Shown in pieces: positions 41,356-50,642 of a stretch of 64,000 bases of DNA. This DNA is from DASRIA01 sp963816975 (GTDB taxonomy: Bacteria > Actinomycetota > Thermoleophilia > Solirubrobacterales > JBBDJG01): assembly GCA_963816975.1 (NCBI GenBank), contig CAWFMD010000006.1, forward strand, positions 310,001 through 374,000. The letters are read 5' to 3'. Every line of letters begins with the position of its first letter. The stretch's first letter is position 1. A program made the position numbers and the translations under genes. The notes under the pieces are model-generated. The model ran no database searches. It saw only the letters and a list, made by a program, of their open reading frames with translations, and was not told the DNA's origin.

Positions 41356-42945
41356 TCAAGGGGCCACGCGCTGCTTGCGAGCCCCCTTCGAGGACGCGCC
41401 GTTGACGGATGTGTATTGCCCGTAGCCGTAGCCGTAGCCTGCAGACGCCGTCACGCCGGTGAGGACGAAGCCCAGCTTTGCCACGGGCGCGTTCTCGAGA
41501 ACCCGCCGCAGCTCCTCGAGCGTGGGTCGCCGCACGTGCGCCAGGCCGGCGACCACGATCAGCGCATCCACTTTCCCCGCCAGCGCCATCGCGTCGCTCG
41601 TCTGGAGGATCGGGGGCGCGTCGATCAGGACCAGGTCGCTGCGCTCGGCGAGACGGCGGATCACGTCGCCCACTCGCGGTGAGGCGACGAACTCGGCGCT
41701 GTCCGGCGGGATCGCGCCGGTCAGAAGCAGGTCGAGCTCACCGGAGGAGCTGTTCGCCGCGGCGTCGTCGTCGCCCTGCTGACCGTGGACGGGAACGCGG
41801 ATCAGCGCGTCCTCGAGGCTCACCTTCCCGAGCGCGACCGCGGTGATGCCGACGCCGAACTGCGCGGCGTCGAGTTCGAACAGCCGGTCCAGGGATGGCC
41901 GTTTCAGATCGAGGTCCACCAGGCACACCCGGTTGCCGGCGCGGGCCAGTGCGATCGCGACGTTCGCCACGGTGGTCGACTTGCCCTCACCGTCGGTGGC
42001 GCTCGTGACCATGATCGACTTCGCCCCGCGATCGAGGTTCACGAAGCCGAGGTTGGTCGCGAGCATCCGGAACGCCTCGCTCTCGGGAACGTTTGGCGCG
42101 TCCATCATCGCCAGGCCGTTGCCGTTCTTCAAACGCTTGCTGTGCTTCGGCACCCGGCCGATCAGCGCCAGCCCAAGTCGTTCCCGGATCTCTTCGTCTG
42201 ACCGCACGCGCGTGTTCAGCGCATCCCGCACGAAGACCAGCCCGACCCCGAGCAGCAGGCCCAGCATCGCTCCCAGCACGCCGTTCCGCACCGGCTTCGG
42301 CTGGGTCTGGGCCGCATCGGTTCCCTGCCGCACCACGGCGACGTTCGAGCTCTGGAGCGCCTCGGCCGTGCGCAGTTGCTGACCCTGCGTGGATAGCTGG
42401 TCGTATTGCGCGGACTTCGGGTCGAGCCTGTCCAGGCGCCGCTCGATCTGGCGCCGAGCCCGCACGATCGCCTCCGTGTCGATCTCGCGCCGGTATCCGG
42501 CGTAGGCCCGGGCATAGGCGGTGGAAAGGCGGGTCGCGAGGTTGGCCGACTCGTCGGTGACGGAGAACCGCAGGATGTCCGTCTCGGCGGGAAGCGACAC
42601 CGACGAGTTGTCGAGCAGGTCCTGCGGTGTGCGATCACGCAGGCCCGCCTGCCTCAGCGCGCGTGCTGCGACGGCGGGAACGCGGGCGAGCTGGGACTGG
42701 GTGTTGCCGGCGCGCTCGGGGTCCTGGGCCTGCTGGGTGTTGACGATGTCGGTGGGAAGGTTGCGGGTGCCGGACAGGAAGACGTCTGCGTGTGCCTCGT
42801 ACAGCGTGCGCTGGGACAGCGACAGCACGACGGCGATGCCGGTGACGACCAGCGTGGTGAGCAACACGATCCACCACCCACGCCTCAGCATTCGCAGGTA
42901 GTGCGCGAGTGCCGGCTCGCCGGACGGCTGCGCAGCTGTGCTCAT
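41356..42945 (-). CDS. Wzz-like chain-length regulator fused to bacterial tyrosine kinase
   Basis: This 529-residue protein has two Wzz-type membrane helices (about 24-45 and 222-240) flanking an outside coiled coil. A BY-kinase domain follows: Walker A in ATDGEGKST (316-324), Walker A' CLVDLDLKRPSLDRLFE from 341, and Walker B LVLIDAPPILQTSD. The C-terminal tyrosine cluster GYGYGYGQYTSVNG is the usual autophosphorylation tail. It sets polymer length and steers the Wzy machine; phosphorylation cycles need a phosphatase, not found here. The ATG overlaps the stop of the epimerase gene (ATGA), so the two are made together. Confidence 0.92.
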   Translation of the reverse strand: MSTAAQPSGEPALAHYLRMLRRGWWIVLLTTLVVTGIAVVLSLSQRTLYEAHADVFLSGTRNLPTDIVNTQQAQDPERAGNTQSQLARVPAVAARALRQAGLRDRTPQDLLDNSSVSLPAETDILRFSVTDESANLATRLSTAYARAYAGYRREIDTEAIVRARRQIERRLDRLDPKSAQYDQLSTQGQQLRTAEALQSSNVAVVRQGTDAAQTQPKPVRNGVLGAMLGLLLGVGLVFVRDALNTRVRSDEEIRERLGLALIGRVPKHSKRLKNGNGLAMMDAPNVPESEAFRMLATNLGFVNLDRGAKSIMVTSATDGEGKSTTVANVAIALARAGNRVCLVDLDLKRPSLDRLFELDAAQFGVGITAVALGKVSLEDALIRVPVHGQQGDDDAAANSSSGELDLLLTGAIPPDSAEFVASPRVGDVIRRLAERSDLVLIDAPPILQTSDAMALAGKVDALIVVAGLAHVRRPTLEELRRVLENAPVAKLGFVLTGVTASAGYGYGYGQYTSVNGASSKGARKQRVAP

Positions 42946-43898
42946 GCAGTCACCGGCTCCGCCCCGGCCGGCAGGTGGCTCTGGAACTCCATCGTGCGCC
43001 GCAGTCCCTCGTCGAACTCGATGCTCGGCGCGTACCCGAGGTCGCGCTCGGCCCGCGTGATGTCGGCCAGCGAGTCGCGCACGTCGCCGGGGCGCGCGGG
43101 CTCGTGAACCGCCTCGATCTCGCGCCCGGTCATCTCGCGCAGCCGCTCGACGATCTGATTGAGGCTGATCCGCCGGCCCAGGGCGATGTTGTAAGTGTTG
43201 CCCGCTACGCCCTCGGCTTCTGCGGCGAGCAGGTTCGCCTGCACGACGTTGTCGACATAGGTGAAGTCCCGCGTCTGCTCCCCGTCACCGAAGATCGTGG
43301 GCGCCTCACCGTTCAGGAACGCGGTGATGAAGTTCGGGATCACCGCCGCATACTGCGAGAGCGGGTCCTGTCGCGGCCCGAACACGTTGAAGTAGCGCAG
43401 CGCGACCGCCTCGAGGCCGTAGACCTCGCCGAAGCTGCGGCAGTAGCCCTCCGCGGCCAGCTTGGCCACGGCATAGGGGGAGATCGGGAAGGTCGGCATG
43501 TCCTCCCGCTTGGGCAGCTCGCGGTTGGCCCCGTAGATCGAGGACGACGACGCGAACACCACCCGCCGCACTTCGCTGTCCCGGGCGGCCAGCAGCACGT
43601 TGACGGTGCCGACCACGTTGGACGCATTGCTCGTCAACGGGTCCTGGATCGAGCGGGGGACCGAGGGCAGCGCCGCCTGATGGAACACGACCTCGCAGCC
43701 GCGTACGGCCGTGTGGGCGCGCTCGTAACTCTGGATGTCGCCCTCGACGAGCTCGACCGCGTCCAGGACGTCGACGAGATTCTCGCGCCGGCCCGTGGCG
43801 AAGTTGTCGAGCACCCGGACGTCGTGGCCCTCCACCAGGAGGCCCCTGACCACATGTGAGCCGATGAAGCCGCCTCCACCGGTGACCAATGCCTTCAT
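42942..43898 (-). CDS. NAD-dependent epimerase, WbpP-like UDP-GlcNAc/GalNAc 4-epimerase
   Basis: This 318-residue extended SDR has the NAD motif TGGGGFIG at 6-13, FATGRRENL, PSVPRSIQDPL, SSSSIYGANRELPKRED and Tyr142-x3-Lys146 in PYAVAKLAAEGYCRSF. The substrate block LRYFNVFGPRQDPLSQYAAV, then IFGDGEQTRDFTYVDN, matches WbpP/Gne types that act on N-acetylated UDP-hexoses. It would supply UDP-GalNAc or its uronic form for the polymer. The leader carries TAGGAT at 43954-43959 and AGGGGG near the ATG. Confidence 0.88.
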   Translation of the reverse strand: MKALVTGGGGFIGSHVVRGLLVEGHDVRVLDNFATGRRENLVDVLDAVELVEGDIQSYERAHTAVRGCEVVFHQAALPSVPRSIQDPLTSNASNVVGTVNVLLAARDSEVRRVVFASSSSIYGANRELPKREDMPTFPISPYAVAKLAAEGYCRSFGEVYGLEAVALRYFNVFGPRQDPLSQYAAVIPNFITAFLNGEAPTIFGDGEQTRDFTYVDNVVQANLLAAEAEGVAGNTYNIALGRRISLNQIVERLREMTGREIEAVHEPARPGDVRDSLADITRAERDLGYAPSIEFDEGLRRTMEFQSHLPAGAEPVTA

Positions 43899-43953
43899 GA
43901 TCCGATACCCCCTGTCGCCTTCCGCTGGCAGGCCAAGAGCCAGGTCGCCCGCG

Positions 43954-43959
43954 ATCCTA
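43954..43959 (-). promoter_or_regulatory. -10 element TAGGAT of the epimerase-kinase operon
   Basis: TAGGAT on the minus strand is 55 nt before the ATG of the epimerase, in the 113-bp gap to the divergent DUF354 gene. It likely drives the epimerase, the tyrosine kinase and perhaps the genes down to the flippase. Confidence 0.45.
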
Positions 43960-43998
43960 CCGAGACTGGGCCGCGCGACACGCCGCGAGTCGTCGCCT

Positions 43999-44004
43999 AT
44001 CGTG
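43999..44004 (+). promoter_or_regulatory. Leaderless -10 element (TATCGT) of the DUF354 gene
   Basis: TATCGT lies 7 nt before the ATG at 44012, with no ribosome binding site. Confidence 0.45.
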
Positions 44005-44011
44005 CGCGCGC

Positions 44012-45049
44012 ATGAAGGTCTGGATCGATCTAGCTAATTCACCCCACCCGCTGCTGTTCGCCCCGGTGGCGCGGCGGCTCGACGAGCTGGGCCATTCGGT
44101 GATGCTGACGGCGCGCGACAACGCCCAGACCCTGGAGCTGGCCCGCACACGGTGGCCGGACGTGGTCGCCGTCGGCGGCCCCAGCCCGCGCGGGCGCGCC
44201 GCCAAGGCGGCGGCCCTGGCGCGCAGGGTGGCGGACCTGCGGAGATGGGCCGATTCGGCCCGGCCCGACGTGGCGCTCTCGCACAACTCCTACGCGCAGA
44301 TCGTAGCCGCGCGTTCGCTCGGTTTGCCGGTCGTGACCGCGATGGACTTCGAGCACCAGCCTGCCAACCACCTCGCCTTCCGCCTCGCGCACTCGATCCT
44401 GGTCCCGGAGGTGCTGCCTCGCAACCTGATCAGGCGCCAGGGCGCGCGCGGGGCCAAGGTGCACCCCTATCCCGGCCTCAAGGAGGAGCTTTACCTGGGT
44501 GACTTCGAGCCGGATCCGGCCGTCCTCGAAGCGGTCGGCCCGCCGCGGGACGCTTACGAGGCCGTGGTGGTGCTGCGCACTCCCCCGGGCCGAGCCATCT
44601 ATCACCGCTTCGGCAACCCGTTGTTCTTCGACGTCCTGAAAGTGATCGGGGCGCAGGCGAGTGTCCGCATGGTCGTGCTTGCGCGGCACCCCGAGCAGCA
44701 GCAGGCGATCGCGAGCCTCGGGCTGCCGAACTGCGCGCTCCCCGACCGGGCGATCGACTCGCGCTCGCTCATGCACGCCGCCGATCTGGTGATCGGGGCG
44801 GGAGGTACGATGACCCGTGAGGCCGCGCTGCTCGGCGTGCCGACCTTCACGGTGTACTCGGGCACTGCCCCCGCCGTGGACCGCGCGCTCGAGTCACAGG
44901 GCCGGCTGCGCCGGCTTACGAACACGGCGCAGGTCTCCTCGGTCAGCCGCAGGGAACATGAGCCCGTACCACTGACCGATCTGCGTGAACGAAGCAGGCA
45001 GATCATGGATGTCTTCCTCTCAGAGGTTCTTCGTGTCGGCGCCGCTTAG
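44012..45049 (+). CDS. DUF354 protein (MurG-like GT-B fold)
   Basis: This 345-residue protein opens MKVWIDLANSPHPLLFAPVA, the DUF354 signature. It also has ARPDVALSHNSYAQIVAARS, VVTAMDFEHQPANHLAF, PYPGLKEELYLGDF, and the glycosyltransferase-like end DLVIGAGGTMTREAALLGVP with TFTVYSGTAPAVD. These proteins are common in archaeal and bacterial polysaccharide loci and are thought to be nucleotide-sugar dependent; the reaction is not known. It starts a plus-strand operon with the second asparagine synthase and the fused dehydrogenase. A TANNNT element right before the ATG points to a leaderless mRNA. Confidence 0.85.
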   Translation: MKVWIDLANSPHPLLFAPVARRLDELGHSVMLTARDNAQTLELARTRWPDVVAVGGPSPRGRAAKAAALARRVADLRRWADSARPDVALSHNSYAQIVAARSLGLPVVTAMDFEHQPANHLAFRLAHSILVPEVLPRNLIRRQGARGAKVHPYPGLKEELYLGDFEPDPAVLEAVGPPRDAYEAVVVLRTPPGRAIYHRFGNPLFFDVLKVIGAQASVRMVVLARHPEQQQAIASLGLPNCALPDRAIDSRSLMHAADLVIGAGGTMTREAALLGVPTFTVYSGTAPAVDRALESQGRLRRLTNTAQVSSVSRREHEPVPLTDLRERSRQIMDVFLSEVLRVGAA

Positions 45050-45063
45050 GATGGCGGCTGAGC

Positions 45064-47004
45064 ATGTGCGGCATCTGTGGATTCGTGGGAAAGGACGACC
45101 CCGAGCTGGTGCGGTCGATGGGCGACGCGCTGGCACATCGCGGCCCGGACGGCCAGGGCGAGCAGTGCTTCCCCGCCGGTGACGGCCAGCCCGCCGCGGC
45201 GCTCGGCCATCGGCGCCTGAGCATCATCGACCCGACTCCGCGCGGGGCCCAGCCGATGTCCTACGGCGCGGGCCGGCGCTACTGGATCACCTACAACGGC
45301 GAGCTCTACAACTTCAGAGCGCTGCGCGCCGATCTCGAACGGCAGGGTCACCGCTTCGAGACCGAGTGCGATACCGAGGTGATGCTCGCTCTCTACGCCC
45401 ACCACGGGCCAGCGATGCTCGAGCGCCTGAACGGGATCTTCGCGTTTGCGATCTGGGACACCCAGCAAGGCGAGCTGTTCCTCGCGCGCGACCGCCTCGG
45501 GGTGAAGCCGCTCTACTACGCATCTTCGGAGGGCGCGTTCTACTTCGCCTCGGAGGTGAAGGCGCTGCTGCCCGCGCTCCCGCGCCGCTCCATCCGCCAC
45601 GACGCGCTCGCCGACTTCCTGACGTTTCTGTGGGTGCCGGACCCGGACACGATCTTCGACGGCGTCTTCAAGCTCCCGCCCGGGCACTGCGCGACGTACA
45701 GCGACGGACGGCTCGCGATCCGGCAGTACTGGGACATGAGCTTCGCGCCGGAGGACCGGCCGATGCGGGAGTGGGCGCAGGTTCTGCGAGACGGCGTCGG
45801 CGACTCCGTCAGACGCCAGATGGTCTCCGACGTCCCGCTCGGGAGCTTCCTCAGCGGCGGCCTCGACTCGAGCGCCGTGGTCGCGTCGATGAAGACCGCG
45901 ACGGATTCGGTCACGACTTACACGGTCGGGTTTCGCAAGGAGGACATGGGTGCGGAGATCGTTCCCGACGACCTGCGCTTCGCACGCCGGGTCGGGCGTG
46001 ACTTCGGCGTCGACTACCAGGAGGAGATCCTCGAGCCGGACATCGTGGACCTGCTGCCGAAGGTCGTGTGGCACATGGACGAGCCGGTCGCCGACTCCGC
46101 CCCGATCACGACCTACCTGATCTGTGCCGCGGCCCGCGAGCGGCTGACCGTGATGCTCAGCGGCGTGGGCGGGGACGAGATCTTCGCGGGCTACCCACGC
46201 CACCTCGCCGCGCGGATCGCGCAGTTCCTCGATCCGCTGCCGCGAGCCGCGCGCGCGCGGCTCGCCAGCATGATCGACGACCACATGACGCTCGGGCCGC
46301 CGGGCCGTTTGCGGGGGCCGCGCCGCAACCTGATGAAGCTCGCCCGCGGCCTCGACGCCAATCCGGTCGAGCGCTATCTGACCTATTGCTCGTACTACAA
46401 GCGCGCCGAGCTGCGGCAGCTGCTGAGCCCGGAGCTGCGGATCGAGCTGGAGGACCACGACCCCTTCCGCCGGCACCGCGAGTACTTCGGCCGGGTCGCC
46501 GACCAGCACTGGCTCAACCAGCTGCTCTACGTCGACCTGAAGACGTTCCTCCCGTGCCTCAACCTCGCCTACACCGACAAGATGAGCATGGCCGCCTCCA
46601 CCGAGGTGCGCGTGCCGCTGCTCGACGACGAGCTGGTCGCGCTGTCGGGCCGGATCCCGCCGCAGCTGAAGCTCCACCGCATGGTCCGCAAGTACCTGTT
46701 CAAGCGCAGCATGGACAACGTGCTGCCGAGCTACGTGATCTGGCGCAGCAAGGCGGGCTTCGGCGCGCCGGTGCGCTCGTGGCTGGTGAGCGACCTGAAG
46801 CCGATGGTCGACGACCTGCTCGCACCCGAGCGGGTCGCCGCGCGCGGGCTGTTCGACCCAGTCGCGGTGAGAAAGATGATCGATGACAACGACGCGGGCC
46901 GCTCCGACAACGCGCTGCGGATCTGGGAGCTGCTGACACTCGAGCTGTGGCAGCAGCAGTTCATCGACCAGACCGTGCCCTCGCGATCGCCGGCGTTCGC
47001 ATGA
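45064..47004 (+). CDS. asnB: Glutamine-hydrolysing asparagine synthase-type amidotransferase (second copy)
   Basis: This 646-residue protein has Cys2 (MCGICGFVG), LAHRGPDGQGEQ, ITYNGELYNFRALRADL, the ATP loop SGGLDSS at 264-270, and MLSGVGGDEIFAGYPRHLAA. It is only moderately like the copy at 32.6 kb, so the two were not made by a recent duplication. In this locus a role in amidating a uronic-acid or amino-acid decoration is plausible; free Asn synthesis is also possible. It ends in an ATGA overlap with the next gene, and sits 14 bp after DUF354. Confidence 0.92.
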   Translation: MCGICGFVGKDDPELVRSMGDALAHRGPDGQGEQCFPAGDGQPAAALGHRRLSIIDPTPRGAQPMSYGAGRRYWITYNGELYNFRALRADLERQGHRFETECDTEVMLALYAHHGPAMLERLNGIFAFAIWDTQQGELFLARDRLGVKPLYYASSEGAFYFASEVKALLPALPRRSIRHDALADFLTFLWVPDPDTIFDGVFKLPPGHCATYSDGRLAIRQYWDMSFAPEDRPMREWAQVLRDGVGDSVRRQMVSDVPLGSFLSGGLDSSAVVASMKTATDSVTTYTVGFRKEDMGAEIVPDDLRFARRVGRDFGVDYQEEILEPDIVDLLPKVVWHMDEPVADSAPITTYLICAAARERLTVMLSGVGGDEIFAGYPRHLAARIAQFLDPLPRAARARLASMIDDHMTLGPPGRLRGPRRNLMKLARGLDANPVERYLTYCSYYKRAELRQLLSPELRIELEDHDPFRRHREYFGRVADQHWLNQLLYVDLKTFLPCLNLAYTDKMSMAASTEVRVPLLDDELVALSGRIPPQLKLHRMVRKYLFKRSMDNVLPSYVIWRSKAGFGAPVRSWLVSDLKPMVDDLLAPERVAARGLFDPVAVRKMIDDNDAGRSDNALRIWELLTLELWQQQFIDQTVPSRSPAFA

Positions 47005-49135
47005 AGCAGGTCTCGCAGCGCCTGCGCGACGGCGGGATCGAGGTGCTCGACGTCCCGATGCCCACGCTGAGCCCCGAGGGCGTGCTCGTCGACGTGCGCG
47101 CCAGCCTGCTGAGCGCCGGCACCGAGCGCAGCAAGGTCGAGACCGGGCGCAAGTCCTGGTGGGGAAGGCGCGCGCGCGGCCCGACCAGGTGCGCCAAGTG
47201 GTGGACAAGGCGCGCCGCGATGGAGTCCGGGCGACGGTCGACGCGGTGCGCATGCGGCTCGACCAGCCGGCGCCGCTGGGCTACTCGGCCGCGGGGGTCG
47301 TGCTGTCGGTGGGGTCGCGCGTGCGCGACCTCGCTCCCGGGGACCGCGTCGCCTGTGGCGGCGGCGGGTACGCGGTGCACGCCGAGGTCGTGCACGTGCC
47401 CGGGAACCTGTGCGTGTGCCTCCCCGACGCGGTGAGCTTCGAGCAGGGCGCGTTCGCGACGGTCGCGAGCGTCGCGCTGCACGGTGTGCGCCAGGCGGAC
47501 GTGCGGCTGGGCGAGCGCGTCGCCGTGATCGGGCTCGGGCTCGTCGGGCAGCTCGCCGGGCAGATGCTGCGCGCGGCCGGCTGCGAGGTGGTCGGCGTCG
47601 ACCTGTCCGAGCAGTTGGTCGAGCGTGCCCGCGAGGCGAAGACCGTCGAGCACTCGATCGCGCGGAGCAGGCTGACCGGGGATGCCCTGCCCGCGCAGGC
47701 GCGGGACTGCGACGCAGTGCTGGTCACGGCCGCCACCACATCCGACGACCCGGTCGAGCTGGCGGCGCGCCTGTGCCGCGACCGCGGCCGTGTCGTGATC
47801 GTGGGCGACGTGGGCATGAGCATCCCGCGTGCGTCCTATTACGACAAGGAGCTCGAGCTGCGCCTGTCGCGCTCCTACGGACCGGGCCGCTACGACCGCG
47901 CCTACGAGGAGCGCGGGCTCGACTACCCGATCGGCTACGTGCGCTGGACCGAGCGGCGCAACATGGAGGCGTTCCTGCGGCTCGTCGCCGCCGGGAAACT
48001 CGACGTCGACGGCCTCGTCAGCCGGCGGGTTGCCGTCGACGACGCGCCGGCCGCCTACGACGGCCTGGTCGACAGCGACAGCTCGCCGCTCGGGATCCTG
48101 CTGGCCTACGCGCAGTCCGCGGCGCCCGCTCGCCCGGAGTCGCAGCGGATGGCGCCCGGCCGCAACGGCGACCGCCGCGTCGCGACCGTGATCGGCGCGG
48201 GCAGCTTCGCGCAGCGGATCCTGATCCCGGGCCTCGAGGCAGCCGGCTTCGCGCTGTCGACGGTGGCAAGCGCGAGCGGGTTGTCGGCGCGGGCCGCCGC
48301 CGACCGCTTCGGGTTCGACCGCGCCGCCACCGTGGAGGAGGCGCTCACCGACCCGGCCGCCGGCCTGGCCGTGATCGCCACGCGGCATTCCACTCACGCC
48401 GCGCTCGCGGTGGCGGCGCTGAGGGCGGGCAAGGCGGTGTTCGTGGAGAAGCCGCCCTGCATCTCGAGCGCCGAGCTACAGGACCTGCGTACGGCGGTCG
48501 CCGAGTCCGGTCGGCCGCTCGTCGTCGGCTTCAACCGCCGCCACGCACCGCTTGCGCTGGCGTTCAAGGACCACATCGCGGCGGCCGGAGTGCCGTTCAA
48601 CCTGCTCTACCGAGTGAACGCCGATCCGCTCCCGGCGAATCACTGGCTGCACGACCCCGACGAGGGCGGCGGCCGGCTGCTCGGCGAGGGCTGCCACTTC
48701 GTGGACTTCGCATGCTGGTTTGCGGGCGCGCTGCCGACGACGGTCAGCTGCACGGCCGCTGCGGAGCACGACCTGCCGCTCGCCGCCGCGCAGCGCTTCA
48801 GCATCACGCTCGAGTTCCCGGACCGCTCGCTCGCGACGATCCTCTACGGGTCGGGGACCGCGGCGGTCGGAAAGGAGTACGCCGAGGCCCACGCCGGCGA
48901 CCGCGCGGCCGTGCTCGATGACTACCGCTCGCTCACCACCTACGTCGGGCGCAGTCGCCACACGCGCAAGGCGCGCGCTCAGGACAAGGGGCACAGCGCA
49001 CAGTTCAGGAATCTGCCCGCCGCGCTCGGGCGCGTGGCGGCGCCGGACCACCTCTCCACGATGGAAGCAACGCTCGCCGCCGGGAGAAGTGCCCTGCTCG
49101 GCGAGACGTCGGGAGACAGGGCCTCGGATCCCTAG
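47001..49135 (+). pseudogene. Bi-domain oxidoreductase (zinc-type dehydrogenase + Gfo/Idh/MocA), frameshifted
   Basis: Frame-corrected, this is about 711 residues. An N-terminal MDR dehydrogenase (MKQVSQRLRDGGIEVLDVPM, LLSAGTERSKVETGRKS, then LGYSAAGVVLSVGSRVRDLA, VIGLGLVGQLAGQMLRAAGC) is fused to a C-terminal Gfo/Idh/MocA part (VATVIGAGSFAQRILIPGLE, VEKPPCISSAELQDLRTAV, GEGCHFVDFACW). Near 47155 one base is missing: after RKS the frame should read LVGKARARPDQVRQ, but the sequence gives WWGRR. The fusion is a known gene type of bacterial polysaccharide loci. Loss of a C in a short CC run is enough, so this could be a real lesion or a base-calling error. Confidence 0.82.
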
Positions 49136-49142
49136 CTCACCG

Positions 49143-50642
49143 TTGCCAAGGAAGGCCGACTACACGCCGTGGGCGCTGGCGGTGACGGTGGCCATCGGCG
49201 CCGCGTTGCGGTTTGCGACGCTCGACGTCCAGAGCTATTGGACCGACGAGGCGTACACGGTCGCCCTGGTCAACCTCGACCTCACCGACATGTGGTCGCA
49301 CATCCCCGAAACCGAGTCAACCCCTCCGTTGTACTACTCCCTGGCCTGGATCTGGGCAAAGGTGTTCGGCGCGGGTGAAGTCGGACTTCGTTCGCTCTCG
49401 GCGCTTTTTGGGACCGCGACCATCGCGGTCGCGTATTACGCCGGCTCAGTCCTTCGCTCACGGAGGGCCGGCCTGTTCGCAGCGGCTCTGGTCGCCGTCA
49501 ATCCTCTGTTGGTGTGGTTCTCACAGGAGGCACGAGCCTACTCACTGCTCGTCTTCCTTTCCGCGCTTTCCTTTCTCTTCTTTCTCAAGGTATGGTCATC
49601 CCCGAGCCGAGGGTGGGCCTGGGCATGGGCGATTGCCAGCAGCCTCGCGATCGCCTCCCACTACATGGGGATCTTCCTGATCGCCGCGGAGGCACTGCTG
49701 CTGCTCCTGAAGCACCGTCAGCGGCGGCGCGTGATAGCAGCGTTTGCGACTGTTGTGCTCACCGGGGCGGCGCTGTTGCCGCTTGCGATCCACCAGCGCT
49801 CGGTGCACGAGCAGCAGGGCAAGGAGTACGCATTTGTCGGCGACCCGCTTGCAACTCGCCTCGCACAGATCCCGAAACAGTTTGTCGCCGGTTACGACAG
49901 TCTGCTCGACAAGCCCATTGCCGTCGTCATTGCGGTTGCGTTGTCGGGCGCCCTGTTGGCTGCACTTCGGCGCGGTGGGTGGAAAAAGAGACATCTGGTA
50001 CTTCTCGCCACGGGAGTCGCAGCAGCGGCACTCGTCCTTCCCACGACCCTCGCGGTTGTCGGGGTCGACTACCTGGCGACGCCGAACGTGATGGCCGCAC
50101 TGGTGCCCGTGCTGATGGTCGCCGGTGTCGGCTTTGATGCGGCGCGGCGCGGCGCGGCGGTGGCCATCGGCGTGTGTCTGGCGTCCGGCCTCCTGGTCGT
50201 CTCGGTTACCTCTGACGAGAACTATCAACGTGAGGACTGGCGTGGCGCGGCGCACGCTCTGGGTCGGGCCAGCGTGCCACGCGCACTGGTCGTCAGCCCG
50301 GATGTCTACAACCCCATCGGGGAGCCGCTACGCGTGTACGTTCCCGAGATTGCCCAGATGGCTCGGAGCGGAGCGCGTGTCCGCGAGATCGTGATCCTCG
50401 GGATGGCGGAGAAACCGACAGGTGAGCCCTTCGTCGCGCCACGCCAGTTGACGCGTGAGTTGGGCGAGCCGGGCTTCGACCTTGTCAGTCGGGTCTTCGA
50501 CCAGAAGTTCACCGTGCTGCGCTATCGGTCCCCCGTGCTGCGGAGAGTACTGCCGTCCTCGCTGGCACTGGCCCACCTGGGGAAGGCAGGCGACGACACG
50601 CTGGTCTGGCTTCAGCCGCGTGAAGCGGCCGCGTCCCGCTAG
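49143..50642 (+). CDS. GT39-like membrane glycosyltransferase (ArnT/PMT type)
   Basis: This 499-residue protein has about 10-12 membrane helices and the GT-C start TLDVQSYWTDEAYTVALVNL, where the acidic pair D-E binds the polyprenyl-phosphate sugar. STPPLYYSLAWIWAKVFG and NPLLVWFSQEARAYSLLVFL, both typical PMT-2 blocks, follow. It would move a sugar from a polyprenyl-phosphate carrier to a glycan or protein outside the membrane. TTG at 49143 is the likely start (MPRKADYTPW), since no ATG or GTG lies in frame before the first motif. The gene follows the fused dehydrogenase by 7 bp and converges with the next gene with a 4-bp overlap. Confidence 0.85.
   Translation: MPRKADYTPWALAVTVAIGAALRFATLDVQSYWTDEAYTVALVNLDLTDMWSHIPETESTPPLYYSLAWIWAKVFGAGEVGLRSLSALFGTATIAVAYYAGSVLRSRRAGLFAAALVAVNPLLVWFSQEARAYSLLVFLSALSFLFFLKVWSSPSRGWAWAWAIASSLAIASHYMGIFLIAAEALLLLLKHRQRRRVIAAFATVVLTGAALLPLAIHQRSVHEQQGKEYAFVGDPLATRLAQIPKQFVAGYDSLLDKPIAVVIAVALSGALLAALRRGGWKKRHLVLLATGVAAAALVLPTTLAVVGVDYLATPNVMAALVPVLMVAGVGFDAARRGAAVAIGVCLASGLLVVSVTSDENYQREDWRGAAHALGRASVPRALVVSPDVYNPIGEPLRVYVPEIAQMARSGARVREIVILGMAEKPTGEPFVAPRQLTRELGEPGFDLVSRVFDQKFTVLRYRSPVLRRVLPSSLALAHLGKAGDDTLVWLQPREAAASR

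Noticed and set aside
45046..47253. A 735-codon minus-strand frame opposite the second asparagine synthase
   Set aside because: The plus-strand gene has all catalytic motifs; the minus frame has only biased Arg/Ala/His composition.
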